A DNA stretch of 64,000 nt. It comes from Limnomonas spitsbergensis. Its lineage: Eukaryota; Chlorophyta; Chlorophyceae; Chlamydomonadales. The first letter of the stretch is position 1, and each line of letters opens with the position of its first letter. The notes beneath the pieces are model-generated. The model saw nothing but the letters and a program-made list of their open reading frames with translations. It was not told the DNA's origin and did no database searches. Below are positions 53,501 to 62,968 of this stretch, piece after piece. The stretch lies in contig JAYJMM010000032.1 in the NCBI GenBank assembly GCA_037349105.1, positions 1,764,501 through 1,828,500 of the forward strand, read 5' to 3'. A program made the position numbers and the translations under genes.

Positions 53501-56500
53501 TAGTGTGTGGCGCGCTTAGCAACATGGGAGCCTTGCGATCATGCGGCTACTGACGTCAGGAAGGGCCTCATTGAAATCCCCAATGATGAGGGCATGGCAG
53601 CTCGTGGCGATGTGTCTGGAGAGAAGAAGCGAACAAAGAACCCACCTGTTCACCCTCAACCCTGAACAGGAGGGTAGGGCAGCTACCGACGGCATGCCTG
53701 TAAAGAAAACAAAAGTCACCTTCTCACTCTTAACCCTGATCAGGAGGGCATGGCAGGTCCCGACAGTATGCCTGGAGAGAAAATAAAAACCACCTGTTCA
53801 CCCTCAACCCCGAACAGGAGGGCATGGCAGTTCATGACAGCCGACTGGAGAGAACACAAACCAATCATCCCCTTCCCCCCGACCCTGAGCAGGAGGGCGA
53901 GGCAGCTCAAAGCCGCCTCTCTGAGGCATCCGCTGCGTCCGCCGCAGCCTCTGCTCTCGACTCTCATGATCGCGAGTCAGAGGCATCGGCAGCGTCAGCA
54001 GCAGCCTCTGCGCTCAACAGCCTGGTGGCGAGCTCCAGGAAGGAGGCAGGAGTGAGCGGGGAGCAACAGGCGCGGGCACTGGCTCAGTTGCAGGTAGGAC
54101 GCTTCGACCATGGCTGATGACCCGTGACCACGCGCGTCCTGGGCCCTTTCAGGAAAGACTATCGTGGACATGCGTTGACGCTGTTGTGCCGTGGTACATC
54201 TTAGGCGGGCGCTTCTAGGGGCTTTAACCCACTTTTAGTTGTTTGCAGTTTAGAATGCCCGCTGCATCCAAGTCGAGCCCCCCTTGCCCCATTCTCTATT
54301 TCCACTGCCCATCCTCCCTCGCCTGGCTTGACTGTCCCCCTTCCCAGCTCCTGCGCTTGCTCAGGGTGCACCCCGCATCACAGGCATACCCACTGGCCCC
54401 TACGTCATGCACTGGGCATAAGCCGCTGCTATTTCACCCCCCAAATTGCATTCCGTAGTGGCTTATTCACTTTGCCTGTTCCCCCCCTCAGGAGGGTGTC
54501 AACGGCCTGCGGGAAGCGCTCTCTGCTGTCTCTGAGCAGCTCTCTGCCCGTCCGATTACCGTCTCGCCGTCCACGGGTCCCTCTGACTCCTCTGTCCCCA
54601 AAGCCCCCCTCGCATCATCCTCAAGCCCCGCAGCCGCAGCCGCAGTCCAGGCCGCAGTGCTCCTTGACCGCCCTGCATCCGCTAACACAGGGACCAGCGC
54701 CTCCGCAGCAGACACGGAGGCGTTGAGTGGGCGCCTCCCAGCATTTGACGCGTCTATGTTCCCCACCGTGGGCCAAGAAGCTGTGGAGGATCCCGCCTCG
54801 GATGAAGGCAGCCTCCCGGGGGCAGGGCGGGGGGCAGAGGAGGAGGCTGGGAAGCGGGAGGCGGGGAGCGGGGCAGGTTACCCAGCCAGGGGTGTCGAGG
54901 ATGCGCCTTCAGCGGCAGCAGCAGGTATGAGCGATGAGCAGGGCTGGCTTGGTGCTGATACTGAGCGACAGCTGCCACAACAGGATCAGCAGCAGACCTG
55001 GATGGGGCTGGCTTCAGAGGTGCCTCCTTTGACTCAGGCGTGGCAGCCGCAGGTGGGGCAGCAGTTGCAGGAGCAGGAAAGGCAGCAGCAGCAGCAGGAT
55101 CAGGAGCCACGGAGGGCGCCTGTGTCTGATGCACTCAACTGGGCGGAGCAGCAGCAGCGGGAGCTTCTTCAGAACCAGCTGCTGGAGCGGGAGCAGCAGC
55201 AGCAGCAGCGAGAGCGGGAGCAGGGGGAGCGGCAACAGGAGCGGGAGCGGGAGGAGAGGGAATGGGTGCAGGAGCAGGAGGAACGGGAGAGGTTACGGGA
55301 GCAGGAGGAGCGGCAATGGGAGCAGGAGCAACAGCAACAAATGCAGATGGAGCAACAGGAGCGGGAACGGGAGCAACTGCAGCAGCAGGAGCAGGAGCAG
55401 GAGTGGGAGCAGCAGCAGGAGCGGGAGCAGCAGCAGGTGCGGGAGCAGCAGCAGGAGCGGGAGCAGCAGCAGCAGCAGGAGCGGGAGCAGCAGCAGCAGC
55501 AGGAGCGGGAGCGGGAGCAGCAACAGCAGTGGGAGCGGGAGCAGCAGCAGGAGCGGGAGCAGCAGAAGCCCTGGCGTGAACCCTCTGCTGAGGCACTGAG
55601 CTGGGCTGAGCAGCAGCAGCAGCAACAACAGCAGGAGCAACAGCAGCAGCAGCAGGAGCCTGAGTGGCAAGGCTCCAAGTGGCCGTCCGAGCAGCAGCAG
55701 CTGGAGCAGCAGGCAGTGGTGTACGCCTCCCAGGCCTTGCCGACCTCTAATTCCCCCACCTCCAAGTATCTGGCGCGGGATGTGAGCGGTCAGCCCTTAT
55801 CGGAGGTCCTGTCGGAGGGGCTGAGATTGCTTAAGCTGGGACGGGAGGAGGCAAGGCTGGGGCAGGTGAGGAATGGATGAGGCAAGATGGGGCAGGTGAC
55901 GGGTGGGTGGCTGGGTGCCTCCTTTCATATTGATGTTGATTTGCATCCATTAGAAGGTGGGCTGAGGGTAGGGAAGCTGTTTGAATTTGACTCTGCAATC
56001 TCGTTCAGCTTGTCACGGCTGGTGAGAATGGTGCCTACTTCAACACCATATTTAAATTGCAGTGCTCAGCAAAGCACGTCTCTGAGGAGGTGATGGTGCA
56101 GACTGCTGGGTTTCTGGTGGCATATGGTATTTGCTGACAAGGGATCCAGGCTGGAAGTTCCCAATGATAACTGGCGGTGAACCAATGATAACTGGCGGTG
56201 AACCAATGATAACTGGCGGTGAACCAATGATAACTGGCGGTGAACCAATGATAACTGGCGGTGAACCAATGATAACTGGCGGTGAACCAATGATAACTGG
56301 CGGTGAACCAATGATAACTGGCGGTGAACCAATGATAACTGGCGGTGAACCAATGATAACTGGCGGTGAACCAATGATAACTGGCGGTGAACCAATGATA
56401 ACTGGCGGTGAACCAATGATATCGGTGTATGACACAACTTCTTTGTCATGTTTGTAACCTATATCACCCCAGAGACCTCATCTTTGCCCACGCAGGAAAG

Positions 56501-59500
56501 CTGTACATGAGCATTTGGACAGCTTTGTGTCTCCTCCACCCGACCGCCCCCCTCTGCCGGCCCACCTCTCCCCATGGTCCTCTCCTCTACCAGACCCCCT
56601 CCCCCTTCTACCCTCCCCCCCCACCCACCCCTCTACGGCTCTACCTGTCCTCCTCCCCTACCCAATGCCCTCCTCTACCTGACCCCCCCCCTGTGTATCC
56701 TCCTCCAGGATCTGGGTCTAGCGGACCAGGCCATCCGCTCCTCCATCACTGTGCTGCAAGGCGCTCTGCTGGGCGCCTCCGAGGACCCCAAGGTACGTCC
56801 AATAAGCAGCTGAGAAGAGGAGGAAAGATCTACGGCTGTGAAGAGGAGGATGGATATGCATGCCTGGGCTGTGAAAAGAGAAAGAGAGGGGAATGCGTCT
56901 GGCCTGGTGCATGGAGGGGTTTGTGGGGCATGCAACATGAATGACCAAAGATTCCCAACATCTTGAGCTCTGCAAACCTGGGGTTGACCTTTTATGAAGC
57001 AGTGGCTTGCTTTAAGGCGCCATTTCATAAACCTTAATCTGCCGATAACGTTGAAATCCTCACCCCTGACTCCTATCCCCTGACTTATGGCCCCTGGCTC
57101 CTCACCCCTGACTCCTATCCCTGACTTATGGCCCCTGGCTCCTCACCCCTGACTCCTATCCCCTGACTTATGGCCCCTGGCTCCTCACCCCTGACTCCTA
57201 TCCCCTGACTTATGGCCCCTGGCTCCTCACCCCTGACTCCTATCCCCTGACTTATGGCCCCTGGCTACTCACCACTGACTCCTATCCCCTGACTTATGGC
57301 CCCTGGCTCCTCACCCCTGACTCCTATCCCCTGACTTATGGCCCCTGGCTCCTCACCCTGACTCCTATCCCCTGACTTATGGCCCCTGGCTCCTCACCCC
57401 TGACTCATATCCCCTGACTTATGGCCCCTGGCTCCTCACCCCTGACTCCTATCCCCTGACTTATGGCCCCTGGCTCCTCACCCCTGACTCCTATCCCCTG
57501 ACTTATGGCCCCTGGCTCCTCACCCCTGACTCCTATCCCCTGACTTATGGCCCCTGGCTCCTCACCCCTGACTCCTATCCCCTGACTTATGGCCCCTGGC
57601 TCCTCACCCCTGACTCCTATCCCCTGACTTATGGCCCCTGGCTCCTCACCCCTGACTCCTATCCCCTGACTTATGGCCCCTGGCTCCTCACCCTTGACTC
57701 CTATCCCTTGACTTATGGCCCCTGGCTCCTCACCCCTGACTCCTAACCCCTGACTTATGGCCCCTGGCTCCTCACCCCTGACTCCTATCCCCTGACTTAT
57801 GGCCCCTGGCTCCTCACCCCTGACTCCTATCCCCTGACTTATGGCCCCTGGCTCCTCACCCCTGACTCCTATCCCCTGACTTATGGCCCCTGGCTCCTCA
57901 CCCCTGACTCCTATCCCCTGACTTATGGCCCCTGGCTCCTCACCCCTGACTCCTATCCCCTGACTTATGGCCCCTGGCTCCTCACCCCTGACTTATGGCC
58001 CCTGGCTCCTCACCCTTGACTCCTATCCCCTGACTTATGGCCCCTGGCTCCTCACCCCTGACTCCTATCCCCTGACTTATGGCCCCTGGCTCCTCACCCC
58101 TGACTCCTATCCCCTGACTTATGGCCCCTGGCTCCTCACCCCTGACTCCTATCCCCTGACTTATGGCCCCTGGCTCCTCACCCCTGACTCCTATCCCCTG
58201 ACTTATGGCCCCTGGCTCCTCACCCCTGACTCCTATCCCCTGACTTATGGCCCCTGGCTCCTCACCCCTGACTCCTATCCCCTGACTTATGGCCCCTGGC
58301 TCCTCACCCCTGACTCCTATCCCCTGACTTATGGCCCCTGGCTCCTCACCCCTGACTCCTATCCCCTGACTTATGACCCCTGGCTCCTCACCCCTGACTC
58401 CTATCCCCTGACTTATGGCCCCTGGCTCCTCACCCCTGACTCCTATCCCCTGACTTATGGCCCCTGGCTCCTCACCCCTGACTCCTATCCCCTGACTTAT
58501 GGCCCCTGGCTCCTCACCCCTGACTCATATCCCCTGACTTATGGCCCCTGCCTTATGGCCCCTGGCTCCTCACCCCTGACTCCTATCCCCTGACTTATGG
58601 CCCTTGTCTCCTCACCCCTGACTCCTATCCCCTGACTTATGGCCCCTGGCTCCTCACCCCTGACTCCTATCCCTGACTTATGGCCCCTGGCTCCTCACCC
58701 CTGACTCCTATCCCCTGACTTATGGCCCCTGGCTCCTCACCCCTGACTCCTATCCCCTGACTTATGGCCCCTGGCTCCTCACCCCTGACTCCTATCCCCT
58801 GACTTATGGCCCCTGGCTACTCACCACTGACTCCTATCCCCTGACTTATGGCCCCTGGCTCCTCACCCCTGACTCCTATCCCCTGACTTATGGCCCCTGG
58901 CTCCTCACCCCTGACTCCTATCCCCTGACTTATGGCCCCTGGCTCCTCACCCCTGACTCCTATCCCCTGACTTATGGCCCCTGGCTCCTCACCCCTGACT
59001 CCTATCCCCTGACTTATGGCCCCTGGCTCCTCACCCCTGACTCCTATCCCCTGACTTATGGCCCCTGGCTCCTCACCCCTGACTCCTATCCCCTGACTTA
59101 TGGCCCCTGGCTCCTCACCCCTGACTCCTATCCCCTGACTTATGGCCCCTGGCTCCTCACCCCTGACTCCTATCCCCTGACTTATGGCCCCTGGCTCCTC
59201 ACCCCTGACTCCTATCCCCTGACTTATGGCCCCTGGCTCCTCACCCTTGACTCCTATCCCTTGACTTATGGCCCCTGGCTCCTCACCCCTGACTCCTAAC
59301 CCCTGACTTATGGCCCCTGGCTCCTCACCCCTGACTCCTATCCCCTGACTTATGGCCCCTGGCTCCTCACCCCTGACTCCTATCCCCTGACTTATGGCCC
59401 CTGGCTCCTCACCCCTGACTCCTATCCCCTGACTTATGGCCCCTGGCTCCTCACCCCTGACTCCTATCCCCTGACTTATGGCCCCTGGCTCCTCACCCCT

Positions 59501-62500
59501 GACTCCTATCCCCTGACTTATGGCCCCTGGCTCCTCACCCCTGACTCCGATCCCCTGACTTATGGCCCCTGGCTCCTCACCCTTGACTCCTATCCCCTGA
59601 CTTATGGCCCCTGGCTCCTCACCCCTGACTCCTATCCCCTGACTTATGGCCCCTGGCTCCTCACCCCTGACTCCTATCCCCTGACTTATGGCCCCTGGCT
59701 CCTCACCCCTGACTCCTATCCCCTGACTTATGGCCCCTGGCTCCTCACCCCTGACTCCTATCCCCTGACTTATGGCCCCTGGCTCCTCACCCCTGACTCC
59801 TATCCCCTGACTTATGGCCCCTGGCTCCTCACCCCTGACTCCTATCCCCTGACTTATGGCCCCTGGCTCCTCACCCCTGACTCCTATCCCCTGACTTATG
59901 GCCCCTGGCTCCTCACCCCTGACTCCTATCCCCTGACTTATGGCCCCTGGCTCCTCACCCCTGACTCCTATCCCCTGACTTATGGCCCCTGGCTCCTCAC
60001 CCCTGACTCCTATCCCCTGACTTATGGCCCCTGGCTCCTCACCCCTGACTCCTATCCCCTGACTTATGGCCCCTGGCTCCTCACCCCTGACTCCTATCCC
60101 CTGACTTATGGCCCCTGGCTCCTCACCCCTGACTCATATCCCCTGACTTATGGCCCCTGCCTTATGGCCCCTGGCTCCTCACCCCTGACTCCTATCCCCT
60201 GACTTATGGCCCTTGGCTCCTCACCCCTGGACTCTAGGTGCTAGGCAACCTGGGCAATGCGCTTCTGGCTCAGGGGGAGCTCAAGAGGGCATACATGGAT
60301 GTTCTCATGTCAGGCTCTGCACCAGTGGGCACCCAGGAAATCGAGGTACAGAGGTGAGAAGAAAAACGAGGAGTGGGGGGCAGAGGTGAGAAATAAAGGA
60401 GGAGAGGGGGGCAGAGGAGACTGGAAAAAGGAAGGGGGGGAGGGCGGGGGCAGACCGGCTGAGGTGAGAAGAAAAAGGAGGGGGGGCAGAGGTGAGAAGA
60501 CCAGGGACAAATGCATCCGATACTGGTTAGCTTCAGTCTGGTGAAAAGCTGTTGAAAATCCTCCATGGAATGCTGGATTGTACAGCAAGGGGAATTTTTT
60601 CTGCATCCAGCCATATGCCTGCTTGGGAAGGGCTAGAGGCAGTGTGGACCGAAACAGAGATGGTGAAGAATCTTCAGGACTGAACATGGCTGAACAAATC
60701 CACAAAGGCAAGCCGGGGGAATGGCGTTCTAACAAAGACAGTCGAATATGGCGAGACAATGGCATGACTTTGTTTTTGTAAAGTAAGCTATGAAGAGGTA
60801 AGTTTATATGCATCATCCAGCAAGTGTGCCTTGTACTGCCTGCAGCAAGGATTTGTACTGCCGTCTCACAAATGTCTCACGGTGCCGATGACCAACAGCT
60901 CGAGGTTTTTAACATTGTGTATGTTTCATCCTGTTTTTGTTCATTTTGTTTGTTGTCTCAGGTCTGCCGAGGCTGCCATTCGAGCCGAGTCTTCAGCGTT
61001 GTTGACGCGGGCCGGGGAGATGTTCAGGCGGGTTCTGGAGCTGGAGGGGTGGAGCAGCAGGGCGCTGGTGAGTGCGTGAGGCCCAGGCTGCGCTGTTTGC
61101 TCAACTCTCACGCCACTCAAAGGGCGGAGTTTCTTTCTTTCTGTGAGGGCAGGAAGGTTTGCAGCAAAAGAAAAGGTGGCTTGCTTGGGGTATAGCCCTT
61201 AACCTAAGGACGTCACTGCATGTCAGGGGGCTCAAGGCGCTCCATGGCATGATTGCCTTCCCCTCTCTGCCACCACACTTCCTAATATGTTGAGACACGG
61301 CCCCTTCCATGGTCCATGAACAGGTCAACTGGGGCCGGGCGATGTGCCTGAGGGCTGAGCTGGCGGACAACGACGACATGGCGGTACAACTGTACAACTC
61401 CGCCCTGGATAAGTTTGAGGCCGTGCTGGAGGAGGAGCCAAACATGGTGACAGCGAAGTACAGGTAGGGTACAGGGTTGAGGGCAAACTCCCTAAACCCT
61501 AAGACAGTGGACAGTAAAATGCAGGTGAGGGTATGGGTGGGCTCCTAGCTATGGGTGTGTTTCGAAATGTGTGAAGGTGTGAACCTGTTCTTGGACTCTC
61601 GGATCACTAAATATCTTGTTCTGCCCGCTGCATTCGCTTTCATTCCCAATCAATGCCCTCGTATCACATCATGCGGCAATGGCCAAGCTCGACAATGCCC
61701 TGCAGTGTAGTGCTCCTTGCTGATTTTATGGACTCTCAATCCCTCAAAATCCACCCGGTGCCCCGGCTGGCTTGCTTCCCACCCACTGCTCAAAGCCTGC
61801 TCCTCTTTTAAACTGGGGCCGCCTCGCTCGCATGTTTCATGACTTTTGATCTGCTACCTTCCTTCCTTTACTCGTTAGTATTTACCTCATCCATTGTTTT
61901 TCACCTCTCGCTTGCGTCCACTTCACTTACTCAGGGCTGCCATGACCATGCAAGCCATGTCCAGCCGGAGCTTTGTCACCGTCGTCCAGGCAGCAGGCCT
62001 GCTGCGAGACGCCTCCAATTACTACCGAGATGTGGTCGCCGCTGGTGGACCGGATGCAGAGGTAAGCCAAGCGTGGTGCTAGTCGAGCATCGATTGCAGA
62101 TAGTTTAGCAATGCTTGCCGCTAGTTTAGCAAAGCTTGCTGCTAGGTTACGAAGGTTTGCGGGTTGTCAAGCAAAGTTTGCCACTTCACTTCTATGTTTT
62201 GTCAAGGAACCACATTTTGCCAATATGTCAATTATTTTCGCTCGATGCATTTCAGGTTTCAGCCTGACAATCATAAGTGTGGACTGGTGTGAACGTGTTC
62301 CCACTTTCTGGTATCGCACTCACTGCCCCAGATAGATGAGCAGTTTGTATTTAGTGAATGGGTGGGTGGGCGCCCTTTTCCAGCTCCCACAGTACGTCAC
62401 GTTGACGTTTTCATCGTACCTTGCAACTTTCATGCCTCATGTGACTTTCAAAGTCTGGTCGTACATCAAGTATCTGCGGCAGGCTCTGAAATCCCCCTCC

Positions 62501-62968
62501 TTCCCGAGGAGGGGAAGGCGAAAACCTATCTGGCATTAGGCATCCTCACTCATCGCATCTGGCATTAGGCATCTGGCATCGCATCTGGCATTACGCATCT
62601 GGCATTAGGCATCCTCACAAAGCCTTGAAACCCCAAAACCCTTGGATGCCTATTTGCTCCCAGTGCAAATTTTCCCCCGTTTTCTCTGATCGACGTATCC
62701 CCCTCCCCAGCTTCGATCAGCCTAACACTCTGGAAAATAAATTGATATCGACTGGCGAGTGAATGGTGTGTCCCTGCATTCGCAGGCTGTGCGCGAGGCT
62801 GCTCTTGATGCGCAAATCGCCTGCGAAGCGGAGCTGAGGGCGCTTGCTGCGGGAGGGTCGAAAGGAGAGCCGCCGCCTGCACGAGGAAGCGGCAGTGCGG
62901 CAACGGGGACGGGAGGGCTGGGGTCCTCCTTCTTCGGATGGGCCGGCCAACAATTTGGCAGGAGGTAG
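38563..62968 (+). CDS. Membrane-anchored coiled-coil / Gln-rich / TPR-like protein, 20 exons, 1365 aa
   Basis: Function unknown. Exons: 38563-39033, 40572-40661, 40936-41032, 42203-42297, 43284-43367, 43996-44103, 44686-44724, 45088-45279, 45859-45975, 46585-46734, 52092-52172, 53020-53262, 53893-54093, 54492-55865, 56709-56792, 60238-60353, 60962-61067, 61324-61463, 61935-62061, 62786-62968. All phases match; total 4098 nt. Residues 1-60 are Ser/Arg-rich and transit-peptide-like. Two hydrophobic helices at about 104-127 and 128-149 form a likely membrane hairpin. 158-660 is Ala/Gln/Glu/Arg-rich, helical, with coiled-coil stretches. 657-1114 is one exon with a Gln/Glu/Arg tract at about 847-1057. 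1115-1320 has TPR-like helices ([52 protein letters not shown]). A Gly-rich tail ends [12 protein letters not shown]. The pattern suggests an organelle membrane scaffold, possibly plastid, but this is inference. Intron 2 has a GC donor. Weakest parts: the start codon and whether a small exon was missed in intron 1 or 14. Confidence 0.82.
39450..39513 (+). repeat. 9-bp tandem repeat in intron 1 (CCATGCAAC)
   Basis: About seven copies of CCATGCAAC with one CCATGCAAT variant. Confidence 0.85.
40390..40605 (+). repeat. Intron 1 duplication of exon 2 acceptor and exon start
   Basis: The real junction reads GCCTCACAG then GACAATAAGAGACAGCTGGA and CCGACTGAGCTCAA (from 40563). A copy about 120 bp upstream reads GCTGCCAG then AATAATGAGAGACAGCTAGA and CCGACTGAGCTCAA (40445-40483), preceded by the same CACCCCCTTCCCCCCTCAA-type tract. 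The copy thus includes the pyrimidine tract and about 36 exon bases; it carries a TGA in the exon frame. Confidence 0.85.
40662..40667 (+). promoter_or_regulatory. GC-type 5' splice site of intron 2
   Basis: Exon 2 ends GCGATTGAGGAG, followed by GCAAGT, the optimal GC-donor sequence. Joining to exon 3 (GTGCGTCGGGAGCTG) keeps the Gln/Leu/Glu-rich helical frame open. Confidence 0.75.
41721..42202 (+). repeat. Intron 3 acceptor-derived minisatellite, 43-bp unit, about 11 copies
   Basis: The unit contains CCCTACACCCCATAG followed by GTCGCAGCACTGG. The real exon 4 junction is CCCTATGCCCTGCAG followed by GCCGCAGTGCCCG. Pyrimidine tract, AG and about 12 exon bases are therefore echoed in each unit. 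The last unit merges into the real acceptor at 42202. Confidence 0.87.
42283..42590 (+). repeat. Exon 4/intron 4 donor-derived repeat, 66-bp unit, 5 copies
   Basis: Exon 4 ends GCCGTGGTGGCTGCG, donor GTGCGTGACTGCCG. This block recurs at 42283, 42349, 42415, 42481 and 42547 with an added (GGTT)n/GATT segment. The fifth copy has lost the donor (GCGGCACATG). The unit is 22 codons, so the frame stays open through all copies and would add [17 protein letters not shown] hydrophobic modules if downstream donors were used. Confidence 0.9.
42838..43195 (+). repeat. Intron 4 CAGCC-rich minisatellite
   Basis: Nested 20/40/60-bp organisation built on AGCCCACCGCAGCTGTACCC and AGCTCAGCTCAGCCCTGCCC. It ends about 90 bp before the exon 5 acceptor. 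Open frames here ([12 protein letters not shown]) are repeat artefacts. Confidence 0.85.
43775..43885 (+). repeat. Intron 5 short tandem duplication
   Basis: CAGCCCATCAGCGCTATCAG plus GTGACAGGAGGC repeated two to three times, with variants. Confidence 0.7.
44130..44225 (+). repeat. Intron 6 tandem repeat (GCTGACTGGATT)
   Basis: About seven degenerate copies of a 15-bp GACTGGATTGCTG-type unit, beginning about 30 bp after the exon 6 donor. Confidence 0.75.
44918..44980 (+). repeat. Intron 7 copy of the intron 8 repeat unit
   Basis: TGCATTGTATGCGGCCTTGT ... GACTGATTGGTCCTGAACCC closely matches the unit at 45767-45837 in intron 8 (TGCATTGTATGCAGCCTTGT ... GACAGACTGGTCCTAACCCC). Confidence 0.8.
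45393..45540 (+). repeat. GGCAT pentanucleotide microsatellite in intron 8
   Basis: About 28 copies of ATGGC/GACAT, broken once by GTCTGTCCTGGC. Confidence 0.95.
45690..45858 (+). repeat. Intron 8 acceptor-region repeat, 71-74-bp unit
   Basis: ACCCCTCATCTGCCTGGCTG at about 45696 and ACCCCTTATCTGCCTGGCTG at about 45767 lead to the real acceptor, ACCCCTCATCTGCATGGCTG followed by CAG (45838-45858). The unit thus ends at the position equivalent to the exon 9 acceptor. Confidence 0.8.
46195..46390 (+). repeat. Intron 9 tandem repeat, about 46-48-bp unit
   Basis: CTGCGAGGCATCTGACTGCC then TGTCTGCAAGGCATCTGACT, about four copies. Confidence 0.85.
46438..46540 (+). pseudogene. Degenerate copy of CDPK exon 4 plus donor, in intron 9
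   Basis: CTGAGAGGGCATGCCAACAT then CTTCACCATG, GTACTGCTGGAACCTGGTTT matches CDPK 8587-8640 (CTGAGAGGGCATGCCAACGT, CATCACCATG, GTGCTGCTGGATCCTGGTTT) over about 60 bp. The donor GT is changed to TT. A second 22-bp piece (TCCTGAGAGGGCATGCCAAC) follows at about 46518. It encodes the strand before the kinase hinge in the original. Confidence 0.8.
46735..47185 (+). repeat. Intron 10 donor-derived minisatellite, 49-bp unit, about 9 copies
   Basis: The exon 10 donor (CTG/GTGAGCCGGGGCAGCGG) starts the first unit. The next two units keep TTG/GTGAGCCGGGGCAGCGG. Later units decay to TTGATGAGCCGGGGCACTGG. Each ends AGGGGGGTAGGATACTAGGA. Confidence 0.9.
47186..50735 (+). repeat. Intron 10 main minisatellite, 41-bp unit, about 87 copies
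   Basis: The unit is GATTGATGAGCTGGGGCACT then GGTTGAATCCTAGGGGGGTA. It shares GATGAGCCGGGGCACTGGT and GGGGGGTAGGAT with the preceding 49-bp array, so it descends from the same donor-derived block after an 8-bp loss. A variant unit (TGTAGTCCAGGAGGGCAGCA) is interspersed. Coding strand is G-rich. Confidence 0.95.
50855..52030 (+). repeat. Intron 10 second minisatellite, 64-70-bp unit, about 18 copies
   Basis: The unit is CCTTAGTCCAGACATGACTC, TATGTGAAGCCCTGTGGCCA, AATGGGAAGTCCTGTTGCAT plus TCCT, with TCTCACT and TATG/TCTG variants. It ends about 60 bp before the exon 11 acceptor; CCTTACAG of that acceptor resembles the unit's CCTTAGTC only weakly. Confidence 0.95.
52868..52966 (+). repeat. 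Intron 11 tandem repeat, about 33 bp, 3 copies
   Basis: TAGGAGTCTCCCTGAACCCT followed by AGCCTAGCC, three times. Confidence 0.85.
53586..53892 (+). repeat. Intron 12 acceptor-derived repeat, about 74-bp unit, 4 copies
   Basis: Acceptor-plus-exon-start blocks: CCCTGAACAG/GAGGGTAGGG (53669), CCCTGATCAG/GAGGGCATGG (53743), CCCCGAACAG/GAGGGCATGG (53817) and the real CCCTGAGCAG/GAGGGCGAGG (53892). A more diverged copy is near 53588. The part of each unit outside the junction is A-rich (GAGAGAAAATAAAAACC). Confidence 0.9.
55075..55670 (+). other. Gln/Glu/Arg-codon repeat tract inside exon 14
   Basis: In the gene's frame this is [10 protein letters not shown] and EEREREL-type repeats, with two longer internal repeats around (N/S)WAEQQQ. 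It predicts a long charged alpha-helix or coiled coil. The GCAGCAGGAGCGG repetitiveness opens all six frames. It differs from the intronic arrays in being exonic and purine-rich. Confidence 0.85.
55838..55903 (+). repeat. Intron 14 donor duplication, 28-bp, 2 copies
   Basis: The exon 14 end GAGGCAAGGCTGGGGCAG/GT is repeated as GAGGCAAGATGGGGCAG/GT 28 bp later, giving a second usable-looking donor. Confidence 0.8.
56163..56421 (+). repeat. Intron 14 minisatellite, 21-bp unit, 12 near-identical copies
   Basis: The unit is ATGATAACTGGCGGTGAACC plus A. The copies are almost invariant, implying recent expansion. The encoded MITGGEP frame is an artefact. Confidence 0.95.
57061..60225 (+). repeat. 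Intron 15 minisatellite, 42-bp unit, about 75 copies
   Basis: The unit is CTCACCCCTGACTCCTATCC, CCTGACTTATGGCCCCTGGC plus TC. The array ends directly at the exon 16 acceptor: CTCACCCCTGGACTCTAG. CTCACCCCTGACTC of the unit matches the last bases before that acceptor, so the unit includes the pre-acceptor tract. Rare variants recur 1.55-1.61 kb apart, showing that half the array was duplicated. Confidence 0.95.
60346..60505 (+). repeat. Exon 16/intron 16 donor-derived repeat, about 5 copies
   Basis: The exon 16 donor CAGAG/GTGAGAAGAAAAA (60354) recurs as CAGAG/GTGAGAAATAAAG (60386), CAGAGGAGACTGG, CTGAG/GTGAGAAGAAAAA and CAGAG/GTGAGAAGACCAG (about 60492). Units are 25-35 bp, purine-rich. Confidence 0.85.
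62541..62620 (+). repeat. Intron 19 short repeat (CATCTGGCATTAGG)
   Basis: About five degenerate copies of GGCATTAGGCATC / GCATCTGGCATT. Confidence 0.7.

Noticed and set aside
55135..55765. Cys-rich, Leu-rich and Ala-rich frames opposite exon 14
   Set aside because: They are shadow frames of the GCAGCAGGAG repeat; only the Gln/Glu/Arg frame joins to flanking exons.
60346..60351. GTACAG as the exon 16 donor
   Set aside because: It would put exon 17 out of frame (VCRGCHSS). The donor at 60354 gives [13 protein letters not shown], which is coherent.
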